Made by a program: the position numbers and the translations under genes
Part shown: piece after piece, positions 1 through 9,481 of the stretch
How positions within the stretch are numbered: position 1 is the stretch's first letter
Layout: each line of letters opens with the position of its first letter
The notes under the pieces: model-generated
Database searches by the model: none
The model's input: the letters and a program-made list of their open reading frames with translations, nothing else
Told to the model about the DNA's origin: nothing
NCBI RefSeq assembly: GCF_004168035.1
Contig: NZ_SDPU01000032.1
Location: 209,409-273,408, forward strand
Direction: 5' to 3'
Origin: Nocardioides iriomotensis
Lineage (GTDB): Bacteria > Actinomycetota > Actinomycetes > Propionibacteriales > Nocardioidaceae
Length of the DNA: 64,000 nt

Positions 1-181
1 AGACGGGGTGGTGCGGAGGAAAGCGGGCAATCCCGACACGGAACCGGCGCGGAGCCGTAACCTTCGAGACTGACGAAGTCAAGCGGCGCCACGCCATCCA
101 TGCCAAGATTTTCTCTCTTTGGTCTCACCTGCCTCGCGAACCCCCGCGGTGGGAACACTCGATGGAACCCCAGGAGCACCC
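1..181. other. Upstream region of the conservon
   Basis: I see no convincing gene here. The stretch precedes the conservon and ends with an AGGAG ribosome-binding sequence at 172-176. A locally T-rich run near 108-120 stands out from the GC-rich surroundings and may be part of the promoter or leader, but I cannot place -35 and -10 boxes with confidence. Confidence 0.4.
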
Positions 182-2794
182 TTGAGCGACGAGAGCGATC
201 AGACCCCGGCCGGTCGCGGCCGCGCGTCGGTCTTCGCGCTGTCCTCGTGGCCACTGCGCCGCAAGGTCGCGCTCGCCCTGGCGATCCCCCTGGTGCTCGC
301 CGCCACCCTGGGCGGGCTGCGGGTCGCCACGGACCTCAACGAGGCCGAGAACTCCTCGGCCAGCGCCCGCCAGGTCACGATCCTGGATCCCGCGATCGCC
401 TACCTCACCGCGTCGTCGCGGGCGATGGTCGCCGCGCAGAGCGGCACCGGCGCCGGCGAGCAGGAGGTCCAGGCCGCCGTCCAGGACCTCGAGGCCGCCG
501 CGAACGACCTCGAGCGCACCCGCGAGTCGGCGGACCTCACGCCCGAGCAGTCCCACCAGGTCGACGTCGTCCTCGACCTGAGCCGCGTGCTGCGCGAGGA
601 GAGCGACACCCTCAGCCCCGGCACCTGGGTCGCCCAGCTGCGCCAGCTCCAGACCGGCGTCAACCGGCTGGTCTCCACGATCGCCGACGCGCAGCTCGAG
701 CCGCAGCCGAACCTGCAGCTGCTCAACGAGGCGCTGGCCGGCCGCTTCTCGCTCGCGATGCAGCAGACCCTGGTCGCCACCGACCGCACCGGCGACACCG
801 GCTCACTCGAGCTGTTCGCCGAGCTCGGCGCCGAGGGCGCGGCCATCGACCGGCTCGCCTCCAACCTCGGCGAGGCGGAGCCCGCCGTGCTCGACCTGCT
901 CACCGACAACGCACGCCGTACCCGCGCGGTGCGCACCGGCGGCACCGACCTCGGCGGCGCCGAGGCGTACGCCGGCTACGACACGCTCGTCGGCTCGCTG
1001 CTCGACGCGGTCGACGAGGAGCTGGCGGCGTCTGCCGACGCCGCCCGCACGCGCGCGCTGTTCAACGCCGCGCTCACCGCCGGCGCCCTGCTCGCCGCGA
1101 TCCTGCTGGCGCTGCTGGTCTCCCGCCTGCTGCTCACCCCGATCCGCAAGGTGCGCGAGGGCGCGCTCTCGGTCGCCCACGAGGACCTGCCCGACGCGGT
1201 CGCCCGGATCCGGGCCGGCGGCGAGCCCGGGCCGATCACGCCGATCGACGTCACCACCCAGGAGGAGGTCGGACAGCTCGCCCGGGCCGTCGACGACCTC
1301 CACCGGCAGGCCGTCGTGCTCGCGGCCGGCGAGGCCGAGCTCCGTGCCCAGGTCTCCGACATGTTCGTGACGCTCTCGCGCCGCAACACCTCGCTGGTCA
1401 ACCAGCAGCTCGGCCTGATCGACTCGCTGGAGAAGGACGAGGAGGACCCGGCCCGCCTCGAGAGCCTGTTCCGGCTCGACCACCTCGCCTCCCGCATGCG
1501 CCGTACGGCGGACTCGCTGCTCGTGCTGGCCGACGCGCCGTCGCAGCCGTCCGGCCAGCAGGGCCTCACGGTCGGCGAGGCGATGCAGGCCGCGACCGCG
1601 GGCGTGCAGGACTACCAGCGCGTCCACGTCGGCTCGAGCACGCTGACCACCCGGATCTCCGACGAGGCGGCCTCCGACGTCGTGCACCTGCTCACCGAGC
1701 TGGTCGACAACGCCCTCGCCTACTCCCCGCCGTCCTCGACCGTCGCGATCGGCTCGTCGCTGCGGGCCGACGGCGTGGTCCTCGACATCATCGACGGCGG
1801 CCTCGGGATCCCCGACGACGCACTGGCCGCCCTCAACCAGCGGCTGCGCGCGGGTGCCACGATCAGCGCCGACTCGACCCGCCGGATGGGCCTGTTCGTG
1901 GTCGCCCGCCTCGCGCAGCGGCACGGCATCGTGGTCGAGCTGAACCGCAACGGCCAGGGCGGCACCACCGCGACCGTCCACCTGCCGACCGCGATCCTGC
2001 CCGACCTGCGCGAACCCGCCCCGGCCCCCGCCTCCCCTGCCGCCGAGCAGGACGAGGCTCCGGTGGCCGCCCCGACCGCTCCCGCGCCGCTCGCCCCGGT
2101 GGGTCGCGCCGACGACGAGGCCGCTGCCGACCAGGCCGCTCGCTCCCGTCTCGACGCCATCCTCGGCGGTGCCCTCGGCAGCGGGCTCAGCGGCGGTCCC
2201 GGCGGCGGACTGCCGACCCGCCGTCCCGGCGCGAGCCTGGCCGACTCGCCGGCCGCGCCGCTGATGCCGATCGGCACGCCCCGTCCGGGTGCCGACCAGC
2301 AGCCGGCCGCACCGGCCGCAGCCGTCGCCCCGGTCGCCAAGGAGGAGCCGGTCCCGCCGGCGCCGGAGCCGGTGCAGCCCGACGTACCCGCGCTCGCCCG
2401 CAACGCCGACCCGCTCGGCGGCGACTACGTCCCGTCCCCCGCCGACGCGGACGACTTCGACACCCCGATCTTCCGCGCGATGCGCTCGGCCTGGCTGAGC
2501 TCCGGCGGCGAGGGACAGCCCTGGCGGACGAGCGAGGTCGAGGAGGGCTGGCAGCTCGCCGAGCGCGCGGTCGACGCCCCGCCGGCCGAGCTCGCCGAGT
2601 CCGGCCTGCCGCAGCGCCGGCCCGGCGCGGCGCTGGTCCCCGGCGGCGTCACCAAGCAGACCGGCAGCATCGCCCGCGACCCGGAGGCCATCCGCGCGCG
2701 GCTCGCCGCCCACGCCGCCGGTGTGTCCCGCGGTCGCCGCGCCGCCACGACCCCGCCCACCGACCACCCGCACACGGAAGCTGATCGAGCATGA
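182..2794 (+). CDS. cvnA: CvnA-type membrane sensor histidine kinase-like protein (conservon)
   Basis: Membrane-bound, ATP-binding sensor component of a conservon. An N-terminal membrane segment lies near residues 21-45. It is followed by a roughly 250-residue helical extracytoplasmic sensor of the nitrate-sensor type and a second membrane segment near 293-319 running into a HAMP-like linker ([11 protein letters not shown]). A HATPase domain follows, with N-box [12 protein letters not shown] near 505 and a DGGLGIPD box near 537. The last 260 residues are Pro/Ala-rich and low-complexity. The TTG at 182 was chosen because AGGAG sits 5 bases upstream; a TTG at 119 is an in-frame alternative. The stop overlaps the cvnB start as ATGA. 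In Streptomyces the Cvn proteins form a membrane-associated complex resembling eukaryotic G-protein-coupled systems. Confidence 0.88.
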   Translation: MSDESDQTPAGRGRASVFALSSWPLRRKVALALAIPLVLAATLGGLRVATDLNEAENSSASARQVTILDPAIAYLTASSRAMVAAQSGTGAGEQEVQAAVQDLEAAANDLERTRESADLTPEQSHQVDVVLDLSRVLREESDTLSPGTWVAQLRQLQTGVNRLVSTIADAQLEPQPNLQLLNEALAGRFSLAMQQTLVATDRTGDTGSLELFAELGAEGAAIDRLASNLGEAEPAVLDLLTDNARRTRAVRTGGTDLGGAEAYAGYDTLVGSLLDAVDEELAASADAARTRALFNAALTAGALLAAILLALLVSRLLLTPIRKVREGALSVAHEDLPDAVARIRAGGEPGPITPIDVTTQEEVGQLARAVDDLHRQAVVLAAGEAELRAQVSDMFVTLSRRNTSLVNQQLGLIDSLEKDEEDPARLESLFRLDHLASRMRRTADSLLVLADAPSQPSGQQGLTVGEAMQAATAGVQDYQRVHVGSSTLTTRISDEAASDVVHLLTELVDNALAYSPPSSTVAIGSSLRADGVVLDIIDGGLGIPDDALAALNQRLRAGATISADSTRRMGLFVVARLAQRHGIVVELNRNGQGGTTATVHLPTAILPDLREPAPAPASPAAEQDEAPVAAPTAPAPLAPVGRADDEAAADQAARSRLDAILGGALGSGLSGGPGGGLPTRRPGASLADSPAAPLMPIGTPRPGADQQPAAPAAAVAPVAKEEPVPPAPEPVQPDVPALARNADPLGGDYVPSPADADDFDTPIFRAMRSAWLSSGGEGQPWRTSEVEEGWQLAERAVDAPPAELAESGLPQRRPGAALVPGGVTKQTGSIARDPEAIRARLAAHAAGVSRGRRAATTPPTDHPHTEADRA

Positions 2795-3222
2795 GCGAGA
2801 ACCACCTCCACGCCGTTCCGTCCGCCCAGGACGAGCGCAACCTGGACTGGCTGGTCACCCGGTTCGTCGACGAGGTACCCGACGCGGCACACGCGATCCT
2901 GCTGTCCGCCGACGGCCTGCTGATGGCTGCCAGCTCCAGCATCCCCGCCGACCGCGCCGAGCAGGTCGCGGCCGTGTCGTCCGGCCTGGCGAGCCTGGCC
3001 GTCGGCGCCTCCCGGCTGTTCGAGGGTGGTGCGGTGCTGCAGACGATCGTCGAGATGGAGCACGGCTACCTGATGCTGATGAGCGTCGGCGACGGCTCCA
3101 ACCTCGCCGTGCTCACCCAGGAGGCCGCCGACATCGGCCAGGTCGGCTACGAGATGGCCCTGCTCGTCGACCGCGTCGGTCGCGCCGTGCAGGCCCAGGC
3201 CCGGCTCGGCGCCGGCGGGTGA
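2791..3222 (+). CDS. cvnB: CvnB-type roadblock/LC7 domain protein
   Basis: A 143-residue protein of the Roadblock/LC7 fold ([20 protein letters not shown], then a conserved [13 protein letters not shown] strand-turn). Roadblock proteins act as GTPase partners, in bacteria often as activators or scaffolds for MglA/CvnD-type small GTPases. It starts inside the cvnA stop (ATGA) and its own stop overlaps the cvnC GTG, so translation is coupled through the cluster. Length and position match the second gene of Streptomyces conservons. It is presumably cytoplasmic and membrane-recruited via CvnA; that last point is inference. Confidence 0.9.
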   Translation: MSENHLHAVPSAQDERNLDWLVTRFVDEVPDAAHAILLSADGLLMAASSSIPADRAEQVAAVSSGLASLAVGASRLFEGGAVLQTIVEMEHGYLMLMSVGDGSNLAVLTQEAADIGQVGYEMALLVDRVGRAVQAQARLGAGG

Positions 3223-3614
3223 GCGGGACGACCGCCATGGTGCCTCCGGACGAGAACGCCGAGACGGGCGAGCCGACGACGTCGGCCCGCCTGGTCCGCT
3301 CGTACACCATCACCTCGGGCCGTACCAAGGCCAACGTCGACCTCCCGATGGAGGCGACCCTGCGCATGCACCCGCGCGACGCGGACGCGCCGCTGAGCCC
3401 GGCGATGCGGCAGATCCTCGACGTCTGCGACCAGCGGTCGGTGGCGGAGGTGTCGGCCCTGGTGTCGATGCCGATCGGCGTCGTCCGGGTCCTGCTCAGC
3501 GACCTGGTCGAGCAGGGCCTCGTCCGGGTCCAGGCGACCATCACCGAGAGCTCGTCGAAGGACGAGCGCATCGAGCTCATCGAAAGGACGCTCCGTGGCC
3601 TCCGCAGCTACTAG
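3219..3614 (+). CDS. cvnC: CvnC-type DUF742 protein
   Basis: A 131-residue DUF742 protein, third gene of the conservon. It has a variable N-terminus, then a [12 protein letters not shown] core and a winged-helix-like C-terminal half ([36 protein letters not shown]) resembling a helix-turn-helix. The GTG at 3219 overlaps the cvnB stop (GTGA). An ATG at 3237 is a possible alternative because no good ribosome-binding site precedes the GTG. Its 3' end overlaps the start of the GTPase gene by 20 bases. The molecular role is unknown; by family it is part of the CvnABCD complex. Confidence 0.85.
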   Translation: MSGTTAMVPPDENAETGEPTTSARLVRSYTITSGRTKANVDLPMEATLRMHPRDADAPLSPAMRQILDVCDQRSVAEVSALVSMPIGVVRVLLSDLVEQGLVRVQATITESSSKDERIELIERTLRGLRSY

Positions 3615-4194
3615 CACCGCAGCGCGCCGGGCCGCGTCGACCAAGATCGTCGTCGCCGGCGGCTTCGGCGTGGGCAAGACGACCCTCGTCGGCGCCGTGT
3701 CCGAGATCGTGCCGCTGCGCACCGAGGCGCTCGTGACCAACGTGTCGCAGGGCGTCGACGACCTGTCGCAGACGCCCGACAAGACCACGACGACCGTGGC
3801 GATGGACTTCGGCCGGCTCACGCTCGCCGAGGACCTCGTGCTGTACCTCTTCGGTACGCCGGGGCAGAAGCGCTTCTGGTTCATGTGGGACGACCTGTGC
3901 CTCGGCGCGATCGGCGCGATCGTGCTGGTCGACACCGAGCGGCTCGACGACTCGTTCTCGCCGCTCGACTACTTCGAGTCCAAGGGCCTGCCGTTCATCG
4001 TCGCGGTCAACCAGTTCGACGGCGCCCGCCGCTACCCGCTGCACGAGGTCGCGGCCGCTCTGGCGCTGCCCGAGCACGTGCCGATCATGAACGTCGACGC
4101 CCGCGAGCGGGAGTCGGTCAAGCAGTCGCTGATCCGGGTCACCGAGTACTCCCTCCAGCGGCTCACCGAGTCCCTCCCCGCGAAGGCCTACTGA
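3595..4194 (+). CDS. cvnD: CvnD-type small GTPase
   Basis: A 199-residue Ras-like GTPase of the conservon. The P-loop GGFGVGKTT is at residues 20-28, the G3-like motif FGTPGQKRFW lies in the middle, and NQFD replaces the usual NKxD. The FGTPGQ form of G3, with Gln after Gly, fits MglA/CvnD-type bacterial GTPases. GTG start at 3595 with AAAGGA about 6 bases upstream, inside the end of cvnC. It should cycle between GDP and GTP forms under control of CvnA/B/C. The next gene begins 1 base after its stop. Confidence 0.92.
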   Translation: MASAATSTAARRAASTKIVVAGGFGVGKTTLVGAVSEIVPLRTEALVTNVSQGVDDLSQTPDKTTTTVAMDFGRLTLAEDLVLYLFGTPGQKRFWFMWDDLCLGAIGAIVLVDTERLDDSFSPLDYFESKGLPFIVAVNQFDGARRYPLHEVAAALALPEHVPIMNVDARERESVKQSLIRVTEYSLQRLTESLPAKAY

Positions 4195-4195
4195 C

Positions 4196-5017
4196 ATGAC
4201 GCGTGCCCGCACCCGGCTCGCCACCCTCGCCGCGACCGCCGTACTCCTGGGACTGGGGTCCGGCTGCGGCGTGGTGAACGGCGACGAGACGGACAGCGCC
4301 ACCGCCGCGGCGCCGGAGCCGACGCTGATCAAGGACGGCGAGCTGTCGGTGTGCACCGACATGCCCTACGAGCCGTTCGAGTTCGAGCGCAAGAACGGCG
4401 AGGCCGCCGGCTTCGACGTCGACCTCGTCCGCAAGGTCGCCGACCGGCTCGGTGTCCAGCTGCGCATGGTCGACACCGCGTTCGACGACATCGCCTCGGG
4501 CGACTCGCTCAACAAGGGCGAGTGCGACCTGGCCATCTCGGCGATGACGATCACCGGCGAGCGCGCCCGGGTGCTGAACTTCTCCAGCCCCTACTTCGAC
4601 GCCGCGCAGGCGATGGTGGTCGCGCAGGGCTCGGGCATCACCTCGCTCGACGACCTGGCCGGCCAGAAGATCGGCGTGCAGGGCGGCACCACCGGAGAGC
4701 TCTACGTCACCGACAACGCCCCCGACGACGCCGAGGTGGTGCCCTTCGAGGACGCCGCTGCGATGGAGGCGGCGATGGAGAAGGGCGACGTCGTCGCCAC
4801 CGTCTACGACAACACCGTCGTCGGCGACGTCGTCGAGGCCGACCCCGACCTCGAGGTCGCGGCGGAGTTCGACACCGGCGAGCAGTACGGCATGGCGGTG
4901 CGGCGCAACGGCAACGTCGAGCTGCTCCAGGTCGTCAACGACGTGCTCGCCGAGCTCAAGAAGGACGGCGGGTACGACGAGATCTACGCGACCTGGTTCG
5001 GCCAGACCGGAGCCTGA
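4196..5017 (+). CDS. Amino-acid-type ABC solute-binding lipoprotein (family 3), conservon-linked
   Basis: A 273-residue secreted lipoprotein. The signal peptide ends in a lipobox (LGLGSGC, Cys about residue 24). A family 3 solute-binding domain follows: VCTDMPYEPFEFERKNGEAAG, FDVDLVRKVADRLG, CDLAISAMTITGERA and GVQGGTTGELY. Such proteins usually bind polar amino acids for an ABC importer. No permease or ATPase gene is adjacent. Instead it follows the GTPase stop by a single base, in the position where Streptomyces conservons often have an extra gene. It may deliver a ligand signal to the extracytoplasmic domain of CvnA (inference), or be an importer component whose partners lie elsewhere. Confidence 0.88.
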   Translation: MTRARTRLATLAATAVLLGLGSGCGVVNGDETDSATAAAPEPTLIKDGELSVCTDMPYEPFEFERKNGEAAGFDVDLVRKVADRLGVQLRMVDTAFDDIASGDSLNKGECDLAISAMTITGERARVLNFSSPYFDAAQAMVVAQGSGITSLDDLAGQKIGVQGGTTGELYVTDNAPDDAEVVPFEDAAAMEAAMEKGDVVATVYDNTVVGDVVEADPDLEVAAEFDTGEQYGMAVRRNGNVELLQVVNDVLAELKKDGGYDEIYATWFGQTGA

Positions 5018-5029
5018 CCGGGGTGTGCG

Positions 5030-5317
5030 TCAGCCGAGCGTGACCTTGTCGGCGTACTCCGGGTGCCGCCCGATCCACGATGTCAGGAACGGGCAGGTCA
5101 CCCGGACGTCCAGCCCGGCCGCGAGCGCCTGGTCCAGCACCTGGCGCGCCAGCGCGCCGCCCACGCCCTGCCCCTCGTAGGCGTCGTCGACCTCGGTGTG
5201 GAAGAGCAGCCGGGTGCCGCGGTGGTCGACGAACTCGACGAAGCCGGCCACGGCTCCCGTCTCGTCGACCGCCTCGTAGCGGTGCGCGGCGGCGTTCTCC
5301 TGCACGGTCACGTCCAT
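5030..5317 (-). CDS. Small GNAT-like N-acetyltransferase (COG2388 type)
   Basis: A 95-residue protein of the short Gcn5-related acetyltransferase group (YjdJ/COG2388). It has a VAGFVEFVDHRGTRLLFHTEV beta-sheet core, the acetyl-CoA-binding loop EGQGVGGALARQVLDQA, and a C-terminal CPFLTSWIGRHPEY motif typical of this subfamily. Full length is normal for these mini-GNATs. The substrate is unknown. It converges on the conservon with a 12-base gap. A GAGACT hexamer 6 bases upstream of the ATG may be the -10 box of a leaderless transcript. Confidence 0.85.
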   Translation of the reverse strand: MDVTVQENAAAHRYEAVDETGAVAGFVEFVDHRGTRLLFHTEVDDAYEGQGVGGALARQVLDQALAAGLDVRVTCPFLTSWIGRHPEYADKVTLG

Positions 5318-5378
5318 CCCGCGAGTCTCGCAGGTGGGTCCCGGGGCGCCGACAGACCCTGACCACCCGGTAGGTGGT

Positions 5379-5384
5379 TACATT
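5379..5384 (+). promoter_or_regulatory. -10 box of a leaderless promoter for the M13 peptidase
   Basis: TACATT lies exactly 6 bases before the GTG at 5391, so transcription would begin at the first base of the start codon. No good ribosome-binding sequence is present. The same TANNNT plus 6-8 base pattern recurs at many genes in this window. Confidence 0.55.
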
Positions 5385-5390
5385 GGCCGC

Positions 5391-7346
5391 GTGACGATGC
5401 TTGACGACGCCCGCCCGGGCATGAACCCCGACATCCGCCCGCAGGACGACCTGTTCGGCCACGTGAACGGCCGCTGGCTCGACGAGACGGAGATCCCGTC
5501 CGACCGGTCCGCCTGGGGCTCCTTCACCGTGCTGGCCGACGCCGCCGAGGAGCACGTCCACCGGATCATCGAGGAGCTCGCGCAAGGCGAGCACGAGGCA
5601 GGGTCGAACGCCCAGAAGATCGGCGACCTGTTCGCCAGCTTCATGGACGAGGAGCGCGTCGAGCAGCTCGGCGCCGACCCGATCCGTGGCGAGCTCGAGG
5701 AGCTCGGCGCCGTCGCCGACAAGACCGCGCTGGCGGCGTACGTCGGCCGGCTGGAGCGGCAGGGTGGCGGCGGCTTCTTCGGGGCGTACGTCGACACCGA
5801 CGACCGCAACTCCGAGCGCTACGTCGTCAACGTGCTGCAGGGCGGCCTCGGGCTGCCCGACGAGTCCTACTACCGCGAGGCGAAGTTCGCGGAGGTGCGC
5901 GAGAAGTACCTCGCCCACCTCGAGCGGATGTTCACCCTCGCCGGCCTCGCCGACGCCGCCACCGCCGCGCAGCGGGTGCTCGCGGTCGAGACCCGGCTCG
6001 CCGAGGGGCACTGGGCGCGCGCCGAGACGCGCGACGTCATCAAGACCTACAACCTGCGCAGCCTCGCCGACCTCAAGGACGCCGCGCCGGCGTTCGCCTG
6101 GGACGCCTGGGCCACCGCGCTCGGCGCCGACGACCAGACCCTCGCCGAGGTGGTCGTCCGGCAGCCGTCGTTCTTCGAGCACTTCTCCAACGTCCTCGCC
6201 GAGATCGACCTCGAGGACTGGAAGGCGTGGACGGCGATCCGGGTGATCCGCTCCGCCGCGGCGTACCTCTCCTCCGACTTCGTCGAGGAGAGCTTCGAGT
6301 TCTACGGCCGCACCCTCAACGGCACCCCCGAGCTGCGCGCCCGCTGGAAGCGCGGCGTCGCGTTCGTGGAGGGCTCGATCGGTGAGGCCGTCGGCGAGGA
6401 GTACGTCGCCCGGCACTTCCCGCCGCGGGCCAAGGAGATGATGGACGACCTGGTCGCCAACCTCATCGCGGCGTACCGCACCAGCATCGAGTCGCTGGAC
6501 TGGATGACCGACGACACCAAGCAGCGGGCCTACCGCAAGCTCGAGACGTTCCGGCCCAAGATCGGCTACCCCGAGAAGTTCCGCGACTACTCCGAGCTCG
6601 AGGTCAGCCCGACCGACCTGCTCGGCAACGCGCGCGCCGCGTCGGCCTTCGAGACCGACCGCCAGCTGCGCAAGATCGGCTCACCCGTCGACAAGGACGA
6701 GTGGCTGATGCTGCCGCAGACGGTCAACGCCTACTACAACCCGGGCACCAACGAGATCTGCTTCCCCGCCGGCATCCTGCAGAAGCCGTTCTTCGACGCC
6801 GACGCCGAGCCGGCCGAGAACTACGGCGGCATCGGCGCGGTGATCGGTCACGAGGTCGGCCACGGCTTCGACGACCAGGGTTCGCAGTACGACGAGCTCG
6901 GCAACCTCAACGAGTGGTGGACCGAGGCCGACCGGGCGGCGTTCAAGGAGCGCTCGGACAAGCTGATCGCGCAGTACGACGGCTACGAGCCGCGCGACCT
7001 GCCCGGCGAGAAGGTCAACGGCGCGCTCACCGTCGGCGAGAACATCGGCGACCTCGGCGGCGTCACCATCGGGCTCAAGGCCTACGAGATCTCCCTCGAC
7101 GGCGAGGAGGCACCGGTCGTCAACGGCCTCACCGGCCGGCAGCGGGTGTTCATGAGCTACGCGCACGTCTGGCGCACCAAGCGGCGCAAGGAGCAGATGC
7201 TCCAGCTGATCACGACCGACCCGCACTCCCCGGCGGAGTTCCGCGCGAACATCGTCCGCAACCTCGCGGAGTTCCACGAGGCGTTCGGCGTGGAGCCCGG
7301 CGACGGCCTCTGGCTCGACCCCGAGGACCGCGTCCGCATCTGGTGA
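5391..7346 (+). CDS. M13 family zinc metallopeptidase (PepO/neprilysin-like)
   Basis: A 651-residue M13 peptidase. The zinc site is GHEVGHGFDDQG near residues 485-496, and the third ligand Glu and the following Asp are in ENIGDLGG near 550. The substrate-groove motif NAYYNPGTNEICFPAGILQ precedes them. There is no signal peptide or membrane anchor, so the enzyme is probably cytoplasmic like lactococcal PepO, cleaving oligopeptides of limited size. GTG start at 5391, chosen from the TACATT box 6 bases upstream; an in-frame ATG at 5397 is the alternative. Its stop overlaps the next gene. Confidence 0.92.
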   Translation: MTMLDDARPGMNPDIRPQDDLFGHVNGRWLDETEIPSDRSAWGSFTVLADAAEEHVHRIIEELAQGEHEAGSNAQKIGDLFASFMDEERVEQLGADPIRGELEELGAVADKTALAAYVGRLERQGGGGFFGAYVDTDDRNSERYVVNVLQGGLGLPDESYYREAKFAEVREKYLAHLERMFTLAGLADAATAAQRVLAVETRLAEGHWARAETRDVIKTYNLRSLADLKDAAPAFAWDAWATALGADDQTLAEVVVRQPSFFEHFSNVLAEIDLEDWKAWTAIRVIRSAAAYLSSDFVEESFEFYGRTLNGTPELRARWKRGVAFVEGSIGEAVGEEYVARHFPPRAKEMMDDLVANLIAAYRTSIESLDWMTDDTKQRAYRKLETFRPKIGYPEKFRDYSELEVSPTDLLGNARAASAFETDRQLRKIGSPVDKDEWLMLPQTVNAYYNPGTNEICFPAGILQKPFFDADAEPAENYGGIGAVIGHEVGHGFDDQGSQYDELGNLNEWWTEADRAAFKERSDKLIAQYDGYEPRDLPGEKVNGALTVGENIGDLGGVTIGLKAYEISLDGEEAPVVNGLTGRQRVFMSYAHVWRTKRRKEQMLQLITTDPHSPAEFRANIVRNLAEFHEAFGVEPGDGLWLDPEDRVRIW

Positions 7347-8914
7347 CCGCGGTGACCGCCCCCTGGTGGCGCGAGGGAGTCGTCCACGAGGTCTACGTCC
7401 GGTCGTTCAGCGACGGGACGGGCGACGGCGTGGGCGACCTCCCCGGGCTGCGCGCCCGGCTCCCCTACCTGCGCGACCTCGGCGTCGACGCGATCTGGGT
7501 GACCCCGTTCTACCCCTCGGCCGACCACGACGCCGGCTACGACGTCATCGACCACCGCGCCGTCGACCCGCGGCTCGGCACGCTCGACGACCTCGACGCC
7601 GTGGTCGCCGACGCGCACGCGCTCGGCCTGCGCGTGATGGTCGACCTGGTGCTCAACCACGTGTCCAGCGAGCACCCCTGGTTCCGGGCGGCCGCCGAGG
7701 CCGGCCCCGGCTCGGCGGAGCGGGCCCGGTTCCACGTCCGCCCCGGGCGGGACGGCGGCGCCCTGCCGCCGACCGGCTGGCCGTCGATCTTCGGCGGGTC
7801 CGCGTGGGAGCCGTTCGGCGACGGCGAGTGGTACCTCCACCTCTTCGACGTCCACCAGCCCGACCTCAACCACGACCACCCCGACGTGCGCGCGGACGCC
7901 GAGCGCACGCTGCGGTTCTGGCTCGACCGCGGCGTCGACGGCGTCCGGTTCGACGCCGCCGGCGGCCTGACCAAGGACCCGGCCTACCCGGAGCTGCCGG
8001 ACGGGTGGCAGCCCGGCCACGCCAGCCCCTACAGCGACCTCGACGGCGTGCACGACCACTATCGGCGGTTCGCGAAGGTCCTCTCCGAGTACGACGGCGA
8101 CCGCGTCGGCGTCGCCGAGGTCTGGGGCGAGCCGCACGTGATCGGCCCCTACGTCCGGCCCGACGAGCTCCAGCAGGCGTTCGCGATCGACCCGCTCTTC
8201 CGGCCGCTCGACGCGACCCTGTGGCGCCGGCTCCTCGCCGAGCAGCTCGACGCCGTGGTCCGGCACGGCCGGCTGCCGGCGTGGGCGCACGGCAACCACG
8301 ACGTGAAGCGGGCCGCGACCCGCTGGGGCGAGGACGGCGCGCGGGCGGTGCTGCTGCTGATGCTGGCTCTGCCGGGTTGTGTCTACCTGTACGCCGGCGA
8401 CGAGCTCGCCCTCCCCGAGGTCGACCTCCCGGACGAGGCGATCACCGACCCGACGTACCGGCGCAGCGGCGGGACCGACCGCGGCCGCGACGGCGCGCGG
8501 GTGCCGCTGCCCTGGACGACCGGCCCGGCGCCCTACGGCTTCGCCCCCGACGGCACCCCGACCTGGCTCCCCCAGCCCGACGGGTGGGGCACGCACGCGG
8601 TGGAGCGTCAGGAGGCCGACCCGGACTCGATGCTCGCGCTCACCCGGCGGGCGATCCGGCTGCGGGACGAGCTGTGGCGCGGCGCCGGCGACGAGGTCAC
8701 CTGGCTGGAGAGCCTGCCCGCGGGTTGGCTGGGCTTCCGGCGCGGCGCCGCGACCTGCGTGACGAGGTTCGGTGCGGGACCGGACCCGGACCTGGGCGGC
8801 CTCGGCGAGGTGCTGCTCACCGGCGGGGCGAGCGACGGAAGCGCGACCTGGTGGCTGCGCGGCGATCGGCCCGGCACGACGACGGACGAGGAGGCCGGAT
8901 GGGACCGACGATGA
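7343..8914 (+). CDS. Glycoside hydrolase family 13 enzyme (alpha-glucosidase/oligo-1,6-glucosidase type)
   Basis: A 523-residue cytoplasmic GH13 enzyme. All four conserved regions are visible: DLVLNHVSSEHPWF (I), GVDGVRFDAAGG with nucleophile Asp near 203 (II), VAEVWGE with acid/base Glu near 258 (III) and HGNHD near 319 (IV). The N-terminus WWREGVVHEVYVRSFSDGTGDGVGDLPG is typical of alpha-glucosidases, trehalose-6-phosphate hydrolases and sucrose hydrolases acting on short alpha-glucosides. It starts at a GTG overlapping the peptidase stop (GTGA); a second GTG at 7352 is possible. The exact sugar cannot be read from the sequence. Confidence 0.9.
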   Translation: MTAVTAPWWREGVVHEVYVRSFSDGTGDGVGDLPGLRARLPYLRDLGVDAIWVTPFYPSADHDAGYDVIDHRAVDPRLGTLDDLDAVVADAHALGLRVMVDLVLNHVSSEHPWFRAAAEAGPGSAERARFHVRPGRDGGALPPTGWPSIFGGSAWEPFGDGEWYLHLFDVHQPDLNHDHPDVRADAERTLRFWLDRGVDGVRFDAAGGLTKDPAYPELPDGWQPGHASPYSDLDGVHDHYRRFAKVLSEYDGDRVGVAEVWGEPHVIGPYVRPDELQQAFAIDPLFRPLDATLWRRLLAEQLDAVVRHGRLPAWAHGNHDVKRAATRWGEDGARAVLLLMLALPGCVYLYAGDELALPEVDLPDEAITDPTYRRSGGTDRGRDGARVPLPWTTGPAPYGFAPDGTPTWLPQPDGWGTHAVERQEADPDSMLALTRRAIRLRDELWRGAGDEVTWLESLPAGWLGFRRGAATCVTRFGAGPDPDLGGLGEVLLTGGASDGSATWWLRGDRPGTTTDEEAGWDRR

Positions 8915-9396
8915 CCGGGCGGCGCGACGAGCGCGAGCCGGGGTGGGTGGTGCTGCGCCGGACGTTCCGCGCGCCGCGCGAGGACGTGTGGCGGGCCGTC
9001 ACCGAGTCGGCTCGGCTGGAGCGCTGGATCGGGACGTGGAGCGGCGATCCCGACGACGGCCGGGTGTCGTTCCGCATGACGGCCGAGGGCGACGACGTGG
9101 ACGCGCACGACTACGTGATCACCGCCTGCCGTCCGACCGAGCATCTCGGGCTCGAGGCCGACGCCGCCGGGATGCACTGGGAGCTCCGGCTCGACCTGGC
9201 CGAGGCGGACGGCGTGACCACGCTGCTGTTCGCGCAGCGGATGGACGACCCCGAGCTCGCCTCGTCGGTGGGGCCGGGATGGGAGTACTACCTCGACCGG
9301 CTCGTCGCGGCCGAGACCACCGGTGACGTGGCGGGTGTGGTGTGGGACGACTACTACCCGGCCCTCGCCGGCGACTACCGCGCGCTGCTGGCCTGA
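8899..9396 (+). CDS. SRPBCC (AHSA1-like) domain protein
   Basis: A 165-residue START/SRPBCC-fold protein of the activator-of-Hsp90-ATPase-like group. The N-terminal VLRRTFRAPREDVWRAVTESARLERWIG is the hallmark helix-grip start, and the C-terminal helix ends in YYLDRLVA...YYPALAGDYRALL. Such proteins bind hydrophobic ligands in a central cavity; the ligand is unknown. The ATG at 8899 has GAGGAGG 4 bases upstream. A second ATG at 8911 overlaps the GH13 stop as ATGA and would also be translationally coupled. Confidence 0.82.
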   Translation: MGPTMTGRRDEREPGWVVLRRTFRAPREDVWRAVTESARLERWIGTWSGDPDDGRVSFRMTAEGDDVDAHDYVITACRPTEHLGLEADAAGMHWELRLDLAEADGVTTLLFAQRMDDPELASSVGPGWEYYLDRLVAAETTGDVAGVVWDDYYPALAGDYRALLA

Positions 9397-9407
9397 CCCT
9401 CCGAACG

Positions 9408-9470
9408 CCGTGAGGGGTCAGTTCTTCAGGCATCTCACCGGAGTGTCGCCGAAGAACTGACCCCTCACGG
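9408..9470. repeat. Perfect 20-bp inverted repeat between convergent genes
   Basis: The arms at 9408-9427 (CCGTGAGGGGTCAGTTCTTC) and 9451-9470 are perfectly complementary, with a 23-base spacer that holds weak internal pairing (GGC...CAC CGGA GTG...GCC). No T-tract follows on either strand. It sits in the 85-base gap between two converging genes. It could be a bidirectional terminator without U-tail, which is common in actinobacteria, or a REP-like repeat. Confidence 0.85.
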
Positions 9471-9481
9471 GTCGGCTGCGA

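Noticed and set aside
100..2784. Long overlapping reading frame shadowing cvnA
   Set aside because: Arg/Pro/Gly-rich translation without domain similarity; the overlapping frame encodes the clear sensor kinase.
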